Assembly (NCBI GenBank): GCA_052258065.1
Contig: JBQQPY010000002.1
Span: 558,001-622,000, forward strand
Origin: JBQQPY01 sp052258065
Lineage (GTDB): Bacteria; Pseudomonadota; Gammaproteobacteria; Enterobacterales; Enterobacteriaceae
Length of the DNA: 64,000 nt
Reading direction: 5' to 3'
The translations under genes and the position numbers were made by a program. Below, piece after piece: positions 30,593 through 41,885 of the stretch. Every line of letters begins with the position of its first letter. The stretch's first letter is position 1. Under the pieces are notes generated by a model that did not search any database, was not told the DNA's origin, and saw nothing but the letters and a program-made list of their open reading frames with translations.

Positions 30593-32657
30593 GGTTTAGG
30601 GCTTTAATAGCGGCTTTAAAATTCAATGTTACCAGAAGCCCGAAGGGTGGCGCTTTACCCACTGCGGACAAAGCCGTTCCATCTGAGCAAGCAATTGTAT
30701 CGCCTGAGAATGGCTCCAGATGACCGATTCGCGCTGCAGTCGATGGGAAAGCCAGACCGCAACCTGTTGATGGGTTACCAACATTTCAGCATGCAGGTAG
30801 CCCAACAAGTCTGGAATCAAGTTTTGTAGATTTTGTTGACGTAATGGTAAAGGTACCGCATTCAGTATTGTTTGATGAAGATGCGCCTGCAGAACAATAC
30901 CCATGTCCTGCAGCAGTGTCTGATAGCGTTTCAGCGCTGCAGATTCCTCATCTCGTAGTGTCATATGCAGCGGAATTAACAGCGGCTGAGCGCGTAGCTG
31001 TTCAGTGCCTGGCGTCAGTTGATGTTCGGTTAAGACGCGTTCAGCAACGGATAGAGAGAGTAGCGCGATACTGCTCTCTGACTCCAGCAGGGTATAGCAG
31101 GGCGCGATTAGAGTTAACACTCTGCCGAAACTATGGGCATTACCTGCGATGACGTGTGCCTCACCCTTGACGGCGCAGGAGGACAGCGCGTGTTTATCGC
31201 CGGAAAGCGAATCGCTATCCGCCGACAGTTGCCGCGCTAAAACATCGAGCTGTGCCGTTTGCATCTCCTGCGGTAGCGGCGCGGTCTCCACTAACTGCCT
31301 GTGGTAAAGCGCACTTTCTTTTCGCTGATAGCCGGCATTGCTGGCGTAGTTTCTCCCCAACTCCCGCGCTTGGCCTCCGCAACCCTCAGCGACGGAATAT
31401 TGATGCGGCAAAGCATTCTCATCGCCGGCCGCCGCCAATCGGCTATCATAATCCCTATTCCCGCGCCTCTCACTCGCCGAACTATGCCCCTCACCGCCCG
31501 CAACAATCGCGAGATGCGCAGTCGCCTGCCCGGATACGGCGATATCCCCTGGTAGAGGAAATCGATCGCCGGCGGGCAAAGAAAAATGATGGTGAACGGA
31601 TACCTGCCGCTTCCCCGCGGCATTCGGCATTGCGCTCTTTTCTTCGATTAGCTGGCGAGGTGCTGCGCTTTGCTTTAGGACCGTGACCACGGCCTGATAA
31701 ATAAAATCATGCACCAGTCGTGCTTGGTGAAACCGAACCTCATGTTTAGAGGGGTGGATATTTACATCTACTTGACGCGGATCCACGTCAAGAAACAGTA
31801 CAAAGGCCGGCTTCTGGATTCCCGCTAACTGCTCCTGATTAGCCTGCCGCATAGCGTGATTGATTAATTTGTCGCGAATCATGCGTCGATTAACATAACT
31901 ATACTGTATCTCGGGCAGCTCTCCCCGCCGGATCCGCTACCCAGCCATGTATGGCTAAATTACCGTTCTGCCAGGATAAGCGCAAGGCACGTTCGAGAAA
32001 TGCCGGACCACAAAGTTTATCCATCCTACGCAGCTGCTGGCTTTTCTGACTGACCGCACGGTACTGGCGCATCGCTTTGCCATTGTGTTGCAAGATAAAC
32101 GTCACGTCAAATCGTACCAGCGCAATACGGCGGATTACTTCATCGATATGGGTAAATTCGGTCTTTTCAGTGCGCATAAATTTGCGTCGGGCCGGTGTAT
32201 TGTAAAATAGATCCAGTACATCCACTGTCGTTCCGACCAGATGGGCAGCGGGTTTAAGCGCTACTGCCAGTTCTCGCCCTTCGCTGTAGGCTTGCCATGC
32301 TTCTTTCTGTGCGGCGGTGCGCGAGGTCAAGGTCAAACGCGACACGGAGCTTACGCTAGCTAACGCCTCGCCGCGAAAACCCATACTGGTGATCCTTTCG
32401 AGATCGTCCAGACTCGCGATTTTGCTGGTCGCATGGCGACCCAGTGCCAGCACTAGTTCCTCTTTGGCGATGCCGCTGCCGTTATCACGGACACGGATAC
32501 GTTTAGTACCGCCGCGATTGATATCGATTTCAATGCGGGTCGCACCGGCGTCAAGACTGTTCTCCAGCAGTTCCTTTACCACCGAGGCAGGACGTTCCAC
32601 GATTTCACCGGCGGCAATTTGATTGGAAATCTGTGGCGGCAGCACATGAATTGGCAT
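30585..32657 (-). pseudogene. mutL: DNA mismatch repair protein MutL, two frameshifts
   Basis: Normally the GHKL ATPase that links MutS to MutH. The N-terminal frame (32657 to 31899) has LLENSLDAGA, ALGRHATSKI and GFRGEALASV, the ATPase motifs, and reads into a stop after WVADPAG. The expected continuation GELPEIQYSYVNRRM lies in another frame: a single extra base at about 31918-31926. A second shift, loss of one base in AAAG at about 30654-30656, puts the true C-terminus (FKAAIKALNHD, stop 30585-30587 overlapping miaA) out of frame. The second open frame 30629-31882 covers linker and dimerisation domain only. Function is very probably lost. Confidence 0.9.
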
Positions 32658-32677
32658 ATTAAAAGAGTCCTCTTGCC

Positions 32678-34299
32678 TTAAGCGGGCGGAATAGTCGATG
32701 GCTGTCCCAGCATCAGGTTATTAGACGTTATATTATTGACGCGCTTGATAGCACTGGCGAATACCCGATAACAAGCAGCGATTGCGTTCAATGTGTCGCC
32801 ACGTGCTACTTAGTGCCGACGTGGACCAGGGACCGTGGTGGCCTGAACACTTTCCCTCTCAGGAATGCGCAATCGCTGCCCGACCCAGACGCTCTCTTTT
32901 TTCAGCTTATTCAGCATACGGATCGCTCCCGTGCTTACCCCATATTGACGTGCAATAAAGGAGAGCGACTCACCCCGCTTCACGATATAGCGTCTTCCGG
33001 TGTTAGCCACAGAGGTAATGCCCTGCGACCGATTTTTAAATTTTTGGCCGGTTTGCAGCGGATGCGCCAGGAAATAAGCGCGCAGTCCCAGATACAGGGC
33101 TTTGGCAATCTTAACCTGGTACGTGCTGCCACCCAGTAGCTGTTCTTCCCGGGCATTACTAATGAAACCGGTTTCTACCAGTAGCGACGGAATATCCGGC
33201 GAGCGCAGCACGCCAAGACTAGCATATTCCGGCCGGCGTTTATGCAGCGCGCTTACGTGCTGCAGCCGGCCCAGCACTTTTACTGCGATTTCGTATCCTA
33301 CCCGCTGCGAATATCCGAACTGCAAATCCAGCACAGCCTGGCTGAGATAGGGATCTGACTGACTATTAGCTAGCAAATCGCCCGCGCCCCCTAGCAGTTC
33401 TGACTGTTTCTCGTGCTGTTCCAGCCAGTTCGCCATTTCGCTGTTGGCGCGGCGGTTGGATAGCACCCAAATCGATGCACCAGTAGCACTGCGGTTGGGC
33501 GCAGCGTCCGCATGAATAGATACCAACACGCTTGCGCCTTTTTTGCGCGCCACGTCGGAACGGCCTATGACGGAGATGAAATAATCGCCGTCGCGGGTCA
33601 ATACAGGCTTGAACATCTTGTCTCCATCGAGCAGCGTTTTTAACTTGCGAGCGATAGATATGGTTACATTTTTCTCATGTAGGCCAAGGGGACCGGTAGC
33701 CCCGGGATCCTGACCACCATGTCCGGCGTCGATAGCCACCACCACTGGCTCGGCACCGCCTGCGGCCAGCGGCGAAGCGGCGCCACCATGGCGGGGCTCT
33801 CGAACACCCTCGCATGGTTAGTCAATGGATTTTTTACCGCTCTTAACGACAGCGTCGCGTTCGGGGCAGCCAGGGCGACACTACTCCTTGGTAAAAAGGC
33901 AACAGCAGCCGGCGGCAGCCTCGTCACGGTCAACACGATATTGTAGCGCCCATCAAGCTGCCGTGTCGTTAACTGAAGACGAGATTTATGCATCAGATCG
34001 AATACCAGACGTATACTCTGCTTATCTACCGGTGTACTGGTCCGAATGCGTTTAATCAAATTCTCGCCGCTGAAATCGCGCGGCAGCCCCTGTATCGGAC
34101 CACTCTGGCAGATATCCATCAAGACCCGTTCAGGATTATGCAACGAGAAAAAAGCATAAATCGGCTGTTGATTAAACACGAAGGTGACCGTGGATTGATT
34201 AGCACTGTTCGCAACTTTAATGTCGCTGAACGTCGCTGCCATTGTCCGTTCTGCAATTAAACACACCACCAACACCAGTATTATCCTAAACTTGAGCAT
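32678..34299 (-). pseudogene. amiB: N-acetylmuramoyl-L-alanine amidase AmiB, frameshift and nonsense
   Basis: Periplasmic septal amidase. The N-terminal frame (34299 to 33664) holds a signal peptide (ends AERTMA) and the AMIN domain. The amidase domain, with IDAGHGGQDPG, EKNVTIS, SIHADAAPN and VETGFISN (zinc-ligand blocks), is in another frame (33745 to 32810); the shift lies in the linker at about 33750-33830. A first LysM repeat (YIVKRGESLSFIARQYGVS) is present. The frame then meets TAA (32810-32812) in place of the expected Tyr/His codon, yet continues open as VARGDTLNAIAACYRVFA, a second LysM, to a stop at 32678. Start chosen at MLKFRIIL; it overlaps tsaE by 19 nt. Confidence 0.88.
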
Positions 34300-34778
34300 G
34301 ATGAACCTGTTCCCTGCCGCGGCGTTAGCTGCGCCAGAATACGCTCGCCCGTAGCGCTGAGAGCGTGCGTCTGCGCCTGCCGGCCGCCCCCTCGATACAC
34401 TAGCGTTAAGGCAATATCCGCCGCCGGCAAGATACGATCTCCGCGCTGTGGCCATTCTACCAAACACAGGGCGGTATTATCGAAATAGTCCCGCACGCCT
34501 ATAAACTCAAGCTCCTCAGGATCGGCCAGGCGATAAAGGTCAAAATGATAAACCATCCAGCGCGATAACGCGTAGGGCTCAACCAGGGTGTAGGTAGGGC
34601 TTTTCACATTGCCCGAGTGCCCTAGCATGCGCAAAAAACCCCGGCACAGTGTCGTTTTGCCGGTGCCGAGATCGCCATAAAGATAAATTACACAGGCTTC
34701 CCGGCAGCCAGCAGCCAATGCCGCACCAAATGCAACGGTTGCTCTTTCATCTGGCAGGAACATTACACGTTTTTCCAT
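34281..34778 (-). CDS. tsaE: tRNA N6-adenosine threonylcarbamoyltransferase ATPase TsaE
   Basis: ATPase needed with TsaB and TsaD for t6A at position 37 of ANN-decoding tRNAs, essential in E. coli. 165 residues against 153, with extra C-terminal residues that overlap the amiB start. Walker A GDLGTGKTT at 35-43, then SPTYTLVEPY and HFDLYRLADPEELEFIG, all diagnostic. Start MEKRVMFLPDE aligns with the E. coli N-terminus. Intact. Confidence 0.95.
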   Translation of the reverse strand: MEKRVMFLPDERATVAFGAALAAGCREACVIYLYGDLGTGKTTLCRGFLRMLGHSGNVKSPTYTLVEPYALSRWMVYHFDLYRLADPEELEFIGVRDYFDNTALCLVEWPQRGDRILPAADIALTLVYRGGGRQAQTHALSATGERILAQLTPRQGTGSSCSSLG

Positions 34779-34787
34779 TTCTCATTT

Positions 34788-34870
34788 CTATAGAGTAAGC
34801 TCTGGATTACCAAATCGGTACAGTGCCGGCAGTAAATCTGCAGCTAACATAGCGCAGACGCACGCAAAGC
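34788..34870 (-). pseudogene. nnr: C-terminal scrap of nnr (NAD(P)HX epimerase/dehydratase)
   Basis: Just upstream of tsaE the minus strand reads AMLAADLLPALYRFGNPELTL then TAG (34788-34790), corresponding to the end of E. coli Nnr (GMLATDLFSTLQRIVNPEVT). nnr precedes tsaE in enterics. Only about 25 codons remain. Confidence 0.65.
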
Positions 34871-34929
34871 GCCGATGATACAATGCATCCTCTATTTCCC
34901 TCTTCTCTGAGACCAGAGCCGATTAGTAC

Positions 34930-35945
34930 ATTAGATTTCAGCTATTTTAGTCAATTTCCATTTTTTAGTGTATTAACGAATTCAAAAGACTCTATAAACA
35001 CTTATCTTGATTTATCGGGTAAGCTAAGAACAACGAACTTGGGCTATGGATGTTGAGATTGTCCACAACCCGGCTATTTAGCCTATGTTATATTGAAATA
35101 TCATAAAAAATGAACTAAATCGTTCTTGCTTCTATTGTTCAATCACTTTAATCAGCCGACAATCCGCCAACGGCTTAGTGGCTAAGAAGCAATTAAACAG
35201 ATCCAGCCTTTTGTATGCATATTTCTCCCGAGCAGGTTTCCCAGATCTCTACGACAGTGCAACGCATTATAGATCTAATCAATTGACGAAGACTTTCTTC
35301 TATAAAACCAGCGGATGTATCGAGTCATAGGTCTAACCATACACGTCCAGCACGCGCTCCATAGCCGCAACCAATACGACATTGTCTTCTTAGTGGGACT
35401 AATATGGCTGATCTTCTGCCACGGTTTCGGTTCGTTTTTTAATGCGCTTTTTGCTGTTTTACGCGATATCGTTTTGACGCATTGCAGTTCCATAACCTTA
35501 TCGGAAAGTAGTGAGGAAATTACTTTTCCTGCCCCTGTCTGCTCGCTTCAGCTTAATGTAATTAAATACGCTTCGGCATCGCAATCCACAATGCGGTAAT
35601 ATACCTATTTTCTCGGTTTACTGCTGAGGATTATCTTAATTCTTTCTTCGAAAGAACAACACTTGACCCAAATTGATCTTTCGGGCATCTATTTTGTAAA
35701 ATCTCGGCTAACGACTTCCTACTCGGTTGCTTTACAATTCTAATTGATGTATTGCAATTCAATAAAATCAATGAATTCAAAATTTTATGTCCGGCACACT
35801 TGCCTTGGCTGCGCAATGCTTCCAGTTGCGTTCTTTCTTCTGCCGTAAGAGTAATAATGTATTTTTATTTTTCTATTTGGGAGGATTTCTTCAGCTCTGG
35901 CAAGAGATGCTGTAACTGTCACTTTTACGTATTAAGACACTAGAT
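34930..35945 (-). mobile_element. IS630-type B relic, nearly full length
   Basis: Minus-strand frames give MELQCVKTISRKTAKSAL (35493 downwards), RPMTRYIRWF (broken YRRPYDP block) and HKILNSLILLNCNTSIRIVK (N-terminal domain). The C-terminal part lies at 34930-35250. Riddled with stops. Confidence 0.75.
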
Positions 35946-35949
35946 TGAA

Positions 35950-36335
35950 ATACGGCAGCGTTCAAGAATTTAGGTACTACCGCTAACAGCTTGTCCAGTC
36001 AGAGAAAGGGCCTTCCGCAAGGAAAGGCCACGACTTCCTGAACAGGCGAAAGCATTGTCTGGAAAAGATAGGGAATGTGGCTAAGACGCCTAACATCATC
36101 TCTTTTTTGTCATGTTAGAAACGGTCAGTTCAGAGATACTATAACGCTTAGCTACAGTAGATACTGGCTCGTTGCTTACCTGAAGAGCAGCTCTAATTTT
36201 AACTGTTATAGTTGCCTAACTGTGGTGTCTGAATATTATAATATAATAGTCTCAACTATATTCCTTAGTAGTCATCTTGCTATAAACAGGACTGTGCACT
36301 GAGGATCTATATAATGGTCAGAGACTAAACAATGA
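35950..36335 (-). mobile_element. IS481 relic, N-terminal half
   Basis: Contains the reverse of the helix-turn-helix block (broken AKRYSISELTVSNMTK) at about 36110-36180 and the left end GATCTATATAATGGTC near 36305. It abuts the IS1634-type relic. Confidence 0.65.
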
Positions 36336-36339
36336 TTGA

Positions 36340-37105
36340 TGTATCCACAACACTAGATTTTTATGCCTAGCGAGCAGGCAAGTCAGCGCGAGCAGGAGGC
36401 TCTCTTCAGAAGAGCTGTTGAAAGAAAACACATACTTAAACTTTTCTCTAAACTATGCACTCAGCACTTTGCTTGTCAGATGCGCGCTAACAATCCTTAT
36501 GGCACTGTTCATTGCCTTCAAGACGCTGCCCATTGACCGTGGATCAGTGTCGCACAGTGACCCTGTCTATGACAATCAAGGGCATCCGAAAACAGGTCAG
36601 AACCCTGATGGCCACCGATTTCGCATCCAAGGATATAATGTAACTCGCCTGGACAAGGTGGAGAAGGTTTTTGCTTAAACTGGCACATTTCTTCTTTTTA
36701 CTAACGGACCATAGACGAATTTCTGGCCACTTACAAGACGCTATAGAAGATCGAAAGGGGCTTGCGTTTCTTTAAAAGCCCTAATTTCTTGACGTCCTGA
36801 TTCTATCTGAAAAAACCTGAACACATCGAAGCACTACTCATGGTAATGACCTGTAGCCTTATGATCTATTCCGCTCTTGAATATTGCATACGTCATTCTT
36901 TGGCGATTTAAGGACTCAGCGTACTAGATATGCAGAAAACCAGATTTTAAAATCGACAGTACGTTAGGTTTTCCTCTATTTTTGTGAAATGCATGAGCTC
37001 ATCGTTGGCGACTGACTATAGCAAGTAGTCTAACCTTAATTCTATTTAACAGACCATTATTGATGTTCTCAGTGAGTAATGCCGTCAAATTTATTCCCAA
37101 ATCAG
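36340..37105 (+). mobile_element. IS1634-type transposase relic, C-terminal half
   Basis: The only copy of this family in the window. Across frames it reads SEQASQREQEALFRRAVER, TGQNPDGHRFRIQGYNVT, ERGLRFFKSPNFLTS, then FYLKKPEHIEALLMVMTCSL and YSALEYCIR, the end part of IS1634-family transposases (GFRFLKDP, FLKKPERIMALLMVMT). It ends with a broken RTILDLLGE..IYS block near 37100. Confidence 0.75.
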
Positions 37106-37149
37106 TTGCAGAGTAACTGATAAATTATTTTTATAAAAATATAAATAGT

Positions 37150-37318
37150 TAAGCTTTTTTGTAAAAACATAACGTTAGATCTTAAATCTAATGTTTTTTA
37201 TTATATTTTTTGATTTGTTTTTTTGCTTGACTGGAGGGTTTCTATTTCATGCTCTAATGATTTTAGTTTTACTAAAAAAGTAATAGTGACTACTTCATGA
37301 TACTTGATTGCGGATTTT
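37150..37318 (-). repeat. AT-rich element fragment
   Basis: The block TTTTTTTGCTTGACTGGAGG with following TGATTTTAGTTTTACTAA is the reverse of the family interior (9830-9880). It is cut at 37318 by the IS1595-derived element. Confidence 0.6.
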
Positions 37319-37605
37319 GCTCGGCTAGTCTCAACAGACTGGATGGTATTGTGGATACTCTCAATGCTGCTACTAAAAAGCTTAGTATCAGCGATCTAAG
37401 TTATAAAGTTGGCTAAATGAATACTAAAATTTAGCTAAATAAGGAGGTGTATGTTAACCATGCATAAGATGCTAAGTGCCTACTGTGGTGTTTTTAAAGG
37501 TTTTAGCAGAGTATTTATTCACTTAAAAGTATATGTTTCCAGTATAGTTCCAGTTTATCCGTCTAAGGTTCGCGGTTAGGTTTATTTTTAATTTTTTAAG
37601 GAGGT
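37319..37605 (-). repeat. IS1595-derived short element
   Basis: Starts with TGATTGCGGATTTTGCTCGG, the family left end, and continues through AACAGACTGGATGGTATTGT to the right part near 37605. No open frame left. Confidence 0.65.
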
Positions 37606-38480
37606 ACACGCAAAATTAAGCCGGTTTTTGTCGAAGACAAGTTTGAGGCAGTCTTGAGCCGTAAAATGAGAAAATGGATGCATAACCGCATTGTGTATGG
37701 TTATGCCGAAGGGAATTGAATTGTGCTAATCTGCAGCAGGGCGCTAGAAGCGCTAGGACAGCAGACCTTACAACAGATTGCCGATAAAGATATTGAATTT
37801 CAATTCGTCATCGTATAAAATAATAAGGTGAATACTAAAAAACTGAAACTATTCATGAAGAGCGGCTGGGTAGCTGGGTTATATTGCTCAACGCTAATGC
37901 CGAATTTATTTCGGCTATAAGGACTGTGCTGAATTTGTATCGTCTGCTTTATGGCCCGACACATCCTATGGTTTTCATAGACGATATCCCTCGTCAATTG
38001 CTTATATACAGACTTGTGGTGCTGCACTTGAAGCCTAGGGAACTCAGTCCGGAAGACCATGAAACGGCTGAAGGAGCAATCTCTTCATGGCCAGCAAGCT
38101 TGTTAGTGAATCGTCCACCAACTAAAGTGACTGAGCATAGAAGCAGGTTTAATTAGACCCGCTCTCTTAAGAGCATCTAAAAAATATCTTTACGTACACT
38201 GAATTCTGCTGCTCATGGAAATATCTATCATGCAGGTTTATTACACTAAGCTCTTACGGAGGGTCAAGCCAAGAGTTTATAGGATCGCTTTGGATTCATT
38301 CGTATACCTAAAGATAGCAACTGGCTCAACATGAAAAACATCAAGCTCAATGTGCTTATTGATAAATACCAGAATTATCATACTAAAAATTAAGTCATTG
38401 TGAAGTAAAGTTACCGCTTGCCATCGTCATTTTATACTTAATGTAACACTAAGTTTTAAGCTGTAATTTTTACTCTCATG
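37606..38480 (+). mobile_element. IS630-type B relic
   Basis: Fragmented type B gene: YGYAEGN (NGDAEAH block), LEALGQQTLQQIADKDIEF, then VNRPPTKVTEHRSRFN and the best kept C-terminal motif PKDSNWLNMKNIKLNVLI. Frames change at least four times. Confidence 0.8.
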
Positions 38481-38484
38481 GAAT

Positions 38485-38920
38485 TGCCTACTTTAACCAG
38501 TCGCAGCATAAAAGTCTATGTGATATCTATCTCCTCCTTCAAATGCAAAACTACCCGCCTTTATCAATCCGATTATTCGCTATCTGAAGTTTTCACTGCA
38601 AGAATGGGCTATTTAGACCTAAGAAAAAAATTAGCTACAGCATATAGATAAATGATTATTTAATAAACTGCAATAAAAGTATTTTAGTCTCAATAAGCTA
38701 TATAGTGCTGTAACTATACAGACTGCCACTAAGCACGTCTATATTAATGCTCGAAAGTCATAATGTTGGTTAAAGTGATACTCAAATTCAGTCAGCTGAC
38801 GAAATGCATTTTCGTTACGAATTGCATCGTAATTGCCCAATATAGCGTTTTTGAAATTCTGCAAGAGAGTGTTTCTTTGCTTGAAAAAATATAGTTCAAT
38901 TTTGACTAGGTAGGCATGTA
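38485..38920 (-). repeat. IS630-type A end fragment followed by IS1595-derived element
   Basis: 38485-38650 is the reverse of the type A N-terminal region (RIIGLIKAG block). 38680-38920 is a decayed IS1595-derived element ending in GGCATGTAATCAG. Confidence 0.55.
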
Positions 38921-38929
38921 ATCAGGAAG

Positions 38930-39870
38930 TGTCATAATGATCAGGATTCATAGTCAGAAAACTACAACATCTAAAATCAGAGCTTTTTCCCAAGCAAAAA
39001 ACGAACCAGCATCTGCTTTTCTTCAGCGTTATGGCATCTCTGAATTGAACGTTTCTCAATGGCAAAAACGAGATAGTGTTAAGCATTATAGCTATATCCC
39101 CATCATTTTTAGATGACACTGTAGCCTATTCAGAAAGCAGCGGCTGTTTTCTTCAGCAAGACGCTCTTCCTTCGACTGTACGATCTGTTGACGGTCGTAC
39201 GTGAATCCTTAGCTCTGACTTAAATCGCTGTTTACGCAGGCATGCGCGGGGGTGTGGTGTAACATAAAGGAGAAAATACAAAATCAAAACACAAAGCGTT
39301 TAAAAATCATGCGCTTGCTTGCCTGTCTGTTGATACAAAACATATTTTACAAATGCTAAATAAAAATTCACGACGTTATATTTCGAACGACTGGATAGAT
39401 TTTATGCGTTTTTACAAAGCAAAGACTGCAGGCTAATGCACGACCTTGCTTATATAATCTTAGTCAAGCATGTCTTATAGCTATTTATTAGCTACGTACA
39501 GACAGCAGCAAAAAATTTATAGCTCGTCTTTTAGACTGTAAAAATGCTGAGCTATCAGGAAAAATGAATTTGACTACTTATGTAAAAAGCTTCATATAGA
39601 AAATTGTCTTAGCCTACAGATACATCGACAAACGAATGACAAACAAATCGTGTAGTCAAGTAATTTAAAAGGCTTATAGAAAATATACTATAAATTCATT
39701 ATCACAATTCTGGTAAAGAGCTTAAGATTACAATATACTGATACGTTTAGCTCTACAATCAGGAATTACCTCAATCAGTATTGAGTAGTAAAACTCCCTT
39801 GCAGTCTATAAAAAGCTGATACAAAATCAAATATAAATTTTTGAAAAAACTATACTGCCTTTCTGGCTGC
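38930..39870 (+). mobile_element. IS481 relic, nearly full length
   Basis: From the ACAACATCTAAAATCAGAGC start block, through helix-turn-helix remains (KQKTNQHLLFFSVMASLN), the DDE region (AATTTATAGCTCGTC, reverse of the DNGKEFT codons) to the right end ACTATACTGCCTTTCTGG at about 39845-39870. Stops throughout. Confidence 0.7.
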
Positions 39871-40084
39871 AATAAGTAATCAGCCTTATTTATATGTAAC
39901 AAATTTATTTAGTTTATTCTTTACCCTAATTTAAGTATGAAATGATGCCTGCACGCGCAGAAAACCGTTTTTCTTTAAAATTAGAAAAGATAAATAATAA
40001 CTAATAAAAATATTAATTTACATTACATTATTCGTATTTTCGCTTGGGAATGGACCCAAATGCGATTTTCCCGATTCGCAATAC

Positions 40085-40113
40085 TTGAACGTAAGCGATG
40101 CCTAACGGATAAT
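40085..40113 (+). promoter_or_regulatory. Sigma-70 type promoter of erpA
   Basis: TTGAAC at 40085-40090, a spacer of exactly 17 nt and GATAAT at 40108-40113, 57 nt before the erpA ATG. Confidence 0.6.
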
Positions 40114-40170
40114 AGCTTTAATAATTGGGTAAACATGCCTTCAGGACAACGACGCTCCGGGAATAGAATA

Positions 40171-40515
40171 ATGAGCAAGACGACAGAATTTCCATTACAG
40201 TTTACTGATTTAGCGGCAAGTAAGGTCAAAAACCTCATTGCAGACGAAGATAATTCGAATCTGAAATTGCGTGTCTATATTACCGGGGGCGGCTGCAGTG
40301 GCTTCCAGTATTGTTTCACCTTTGATGAAACAGTAAAAGAAGATGACTTCACTATCGAGAAACAAGGGGTAGCGCTGGTGGTTGATCCTATGAGCCTGCA
40401 ATACTTAGCGGGGGGATCGGTGGATTATAGTGAAGGGCTGGAAGGATCGCGTTTTATCGTCACTAACCCTAACACGAAAACCACCTGTAGTTGTGGGTCT
40501 TCGTTCAGCATCTAG
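40171..40515 (+). CDS. erpA: Iron-sulfur cluster insertion protein ErpA
   Basis: A-type carrier that delivers 4Fe-4S clusters to targets such as IspG and IspH. 114 residues, the E. coli length, from MSKTTEFPLQF; the open frame extends 37 codons further upstream without family similarity. Cluster ligands Cys42 (GGGCSGFQY), Cys106 and Cys108 (CSCGSSFSI) are all present. In E. coli erpA is near hemL, which here lies 7 kb away, consistent with loss of clcA and expansion of repeats between them. Intact. Confidence 0.96.
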   Translation: MSKTTEFPLQFTDLAASKVKNLIADEDNSNLKLRVYITGGGCSGFQYCFTFDETVKEDDFTIEKQGVALVVDPMSLQYLAGGSVDYSEGLEGSRFIVTNPNTKTTCSCGSSFSI

Positions 40516-40550
40516 TGAATCGCGCGTTAAGCTAGCTACGCATCGACAGC

Positions 40551-40575
40551 AAAACGCTGCGCTTGCCGCGTTTTA
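40551..40575 (+). terminator. Rho-independent terminator of erpA
   Basis: Stem AAAACGC/GCGTTTT (40551-40557, 40568-40574) with a 10-nt loop, 36 nt behind the stop. Confidence 0.6.
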
Positions 40576-40694
40576 TGCCCGAAATAGCTTATGCCGGCTC
40601 TAGCTGCGCGCTAATCCGCGTCAAGCACCTTTCGTCTATATCCGGTCCGTATTCTGCTGCGATCAAAATTATCGTAATCTATATAGGAATCAAC

Positions 40695-41590
40695 TCCATC
40701 GCTTGAGCCTTTACATTCCACAACGAATCAACAGTTCTTGCTAAAGCTTTTCTAAGCAGAAATTGCAGCCTGAAACACTATCTTGATAAGATTTAAATCC
40801 GTTAAATAGATAGAAAGATAAAGAATAATTGCATCTTTAGCCTCAATTGTTTCTTGTAAACCATTAACCTTATCAGCAACTAAATTATCTATTACCACGA
40901 TATTTTCTAGTACGAGTTGAGGAAGAAGTACCTGTTCTACATAAGCAACGAAAATGTGCCCGTTCATTGCTCCATCTAGTAATATAGCGAGACTTAATTC
41001 AGATAAACATATGCCAGCAGTGCGTCTAGTCCTTTCCCAGTCAGTATGCAGGATGCCTGCCTGGAGTTATTGACTTCATTTTTTATAGTCCTTTTCTGCG
41101 GTCTTTCAACCTGCTGATCTTTATTGTTATTGCTGTTTCATCGATGAAATAAGCTCTCTGGCAAAAATATGATATTTCTTCATGCCATGATTTTCGCGTA
41201 TAAACTATATCTTCGCGGTCTTTTTTAGTGCTAAGCAAGGATTGTTTCAATACTGAAAGTACTTTTCAGAAATACTTGTATTCTAGACAAGGTTAGATAA
41301 GAGGAGTCATTAATAAGCGTAAGGATAAAATCAAAATATACAAAAATTTTTAAGCCGAGATTTGAGTTTCCTCTACGCTTGGAGCTGTAACTTTCGATCT
41401 TGCAGAATTATTTACTTTAACAAGTCACAGTAGCAGAGCTTATTTAATATCTACCCACTGCTGCATGTGCAGAGCCACCCGCTTTAATTAATCCGATTAT
41501 TGACAACCTTAAGTGCTCATTGTGAGAATCTACGATTAAGACCTAAGAAAAAATTAGTCACAGTATATAGATGAATGGCTACTTAATAAA
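40695..41590 (-). mobile_element. IS630-type A relic, nearly full length
   Basis: The best preserved type A copy. On the minus strand a 71-codon frame reads VAYVEQVLLPQLVLENIVVI then DNL (second acidic residue), with YLSIYLTDLNLIKI for the family motif YLPPYSPDLNPIE. Upstream the ARKLW..NIIFL block and the N-terminal helix-turn-helix are in broken frames, up to about 41590. Confidence 0.8.
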
Positions 41591-41599
41591 AATAGATAA

Positions 41600-41885
41600 A
41601 GACGCTCTCGCGTCTTAAAAATAGAGGTCATAGCATCTGTGACTAGAGATTAAGAAATATACAAAATAGAGGAATGGAAAGTATATTATTACCCTTAGGT
41701 CAGAAGGGGGAAATGCCACTGAAAGTATTGGTCAGCAAGGGCTTACGTGCCGCACGGAAAGTGATGAATGAATTAATTTCTTGGATGATGCATTAATTTG
41801 AGATATAAAATGACCGAGTATCGAGGCGTTAGCTGAGATATTACAAATAGCTGCCCCAAGAACTAGCGGAATAAGCGTTGCATTA
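41600..41885 (+). mobile_element. IS630-type B N-terminal fragment
   Basis: Head of a type B copy: TTATTACCCTTAGGTCAGAA, then broken LVSKGLRAARKVMNELI (family LVSKGKHAARKVLNALI). It is cut off by an IS481 relic. Confidence 0.65.

Noticed and set aside
31252..31686. 144-codon plus-strand frame
   Set aside because: Antisense shadow of the mutL linker, with no family features or ribosome site.
30629..31882. 417-codon frame as an independent MutL C-terminal protein
   Set aside because: It begins inside the ATPase domain, has no ribosome site, and its C-terminus is itself frameshifted.
40060..40170. 37-codon N-terminal extension of ErpA
   Set aside because: No similarity to the family, and it covers the likely promoter; the internal ATG gives exactly the E. 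coli length.
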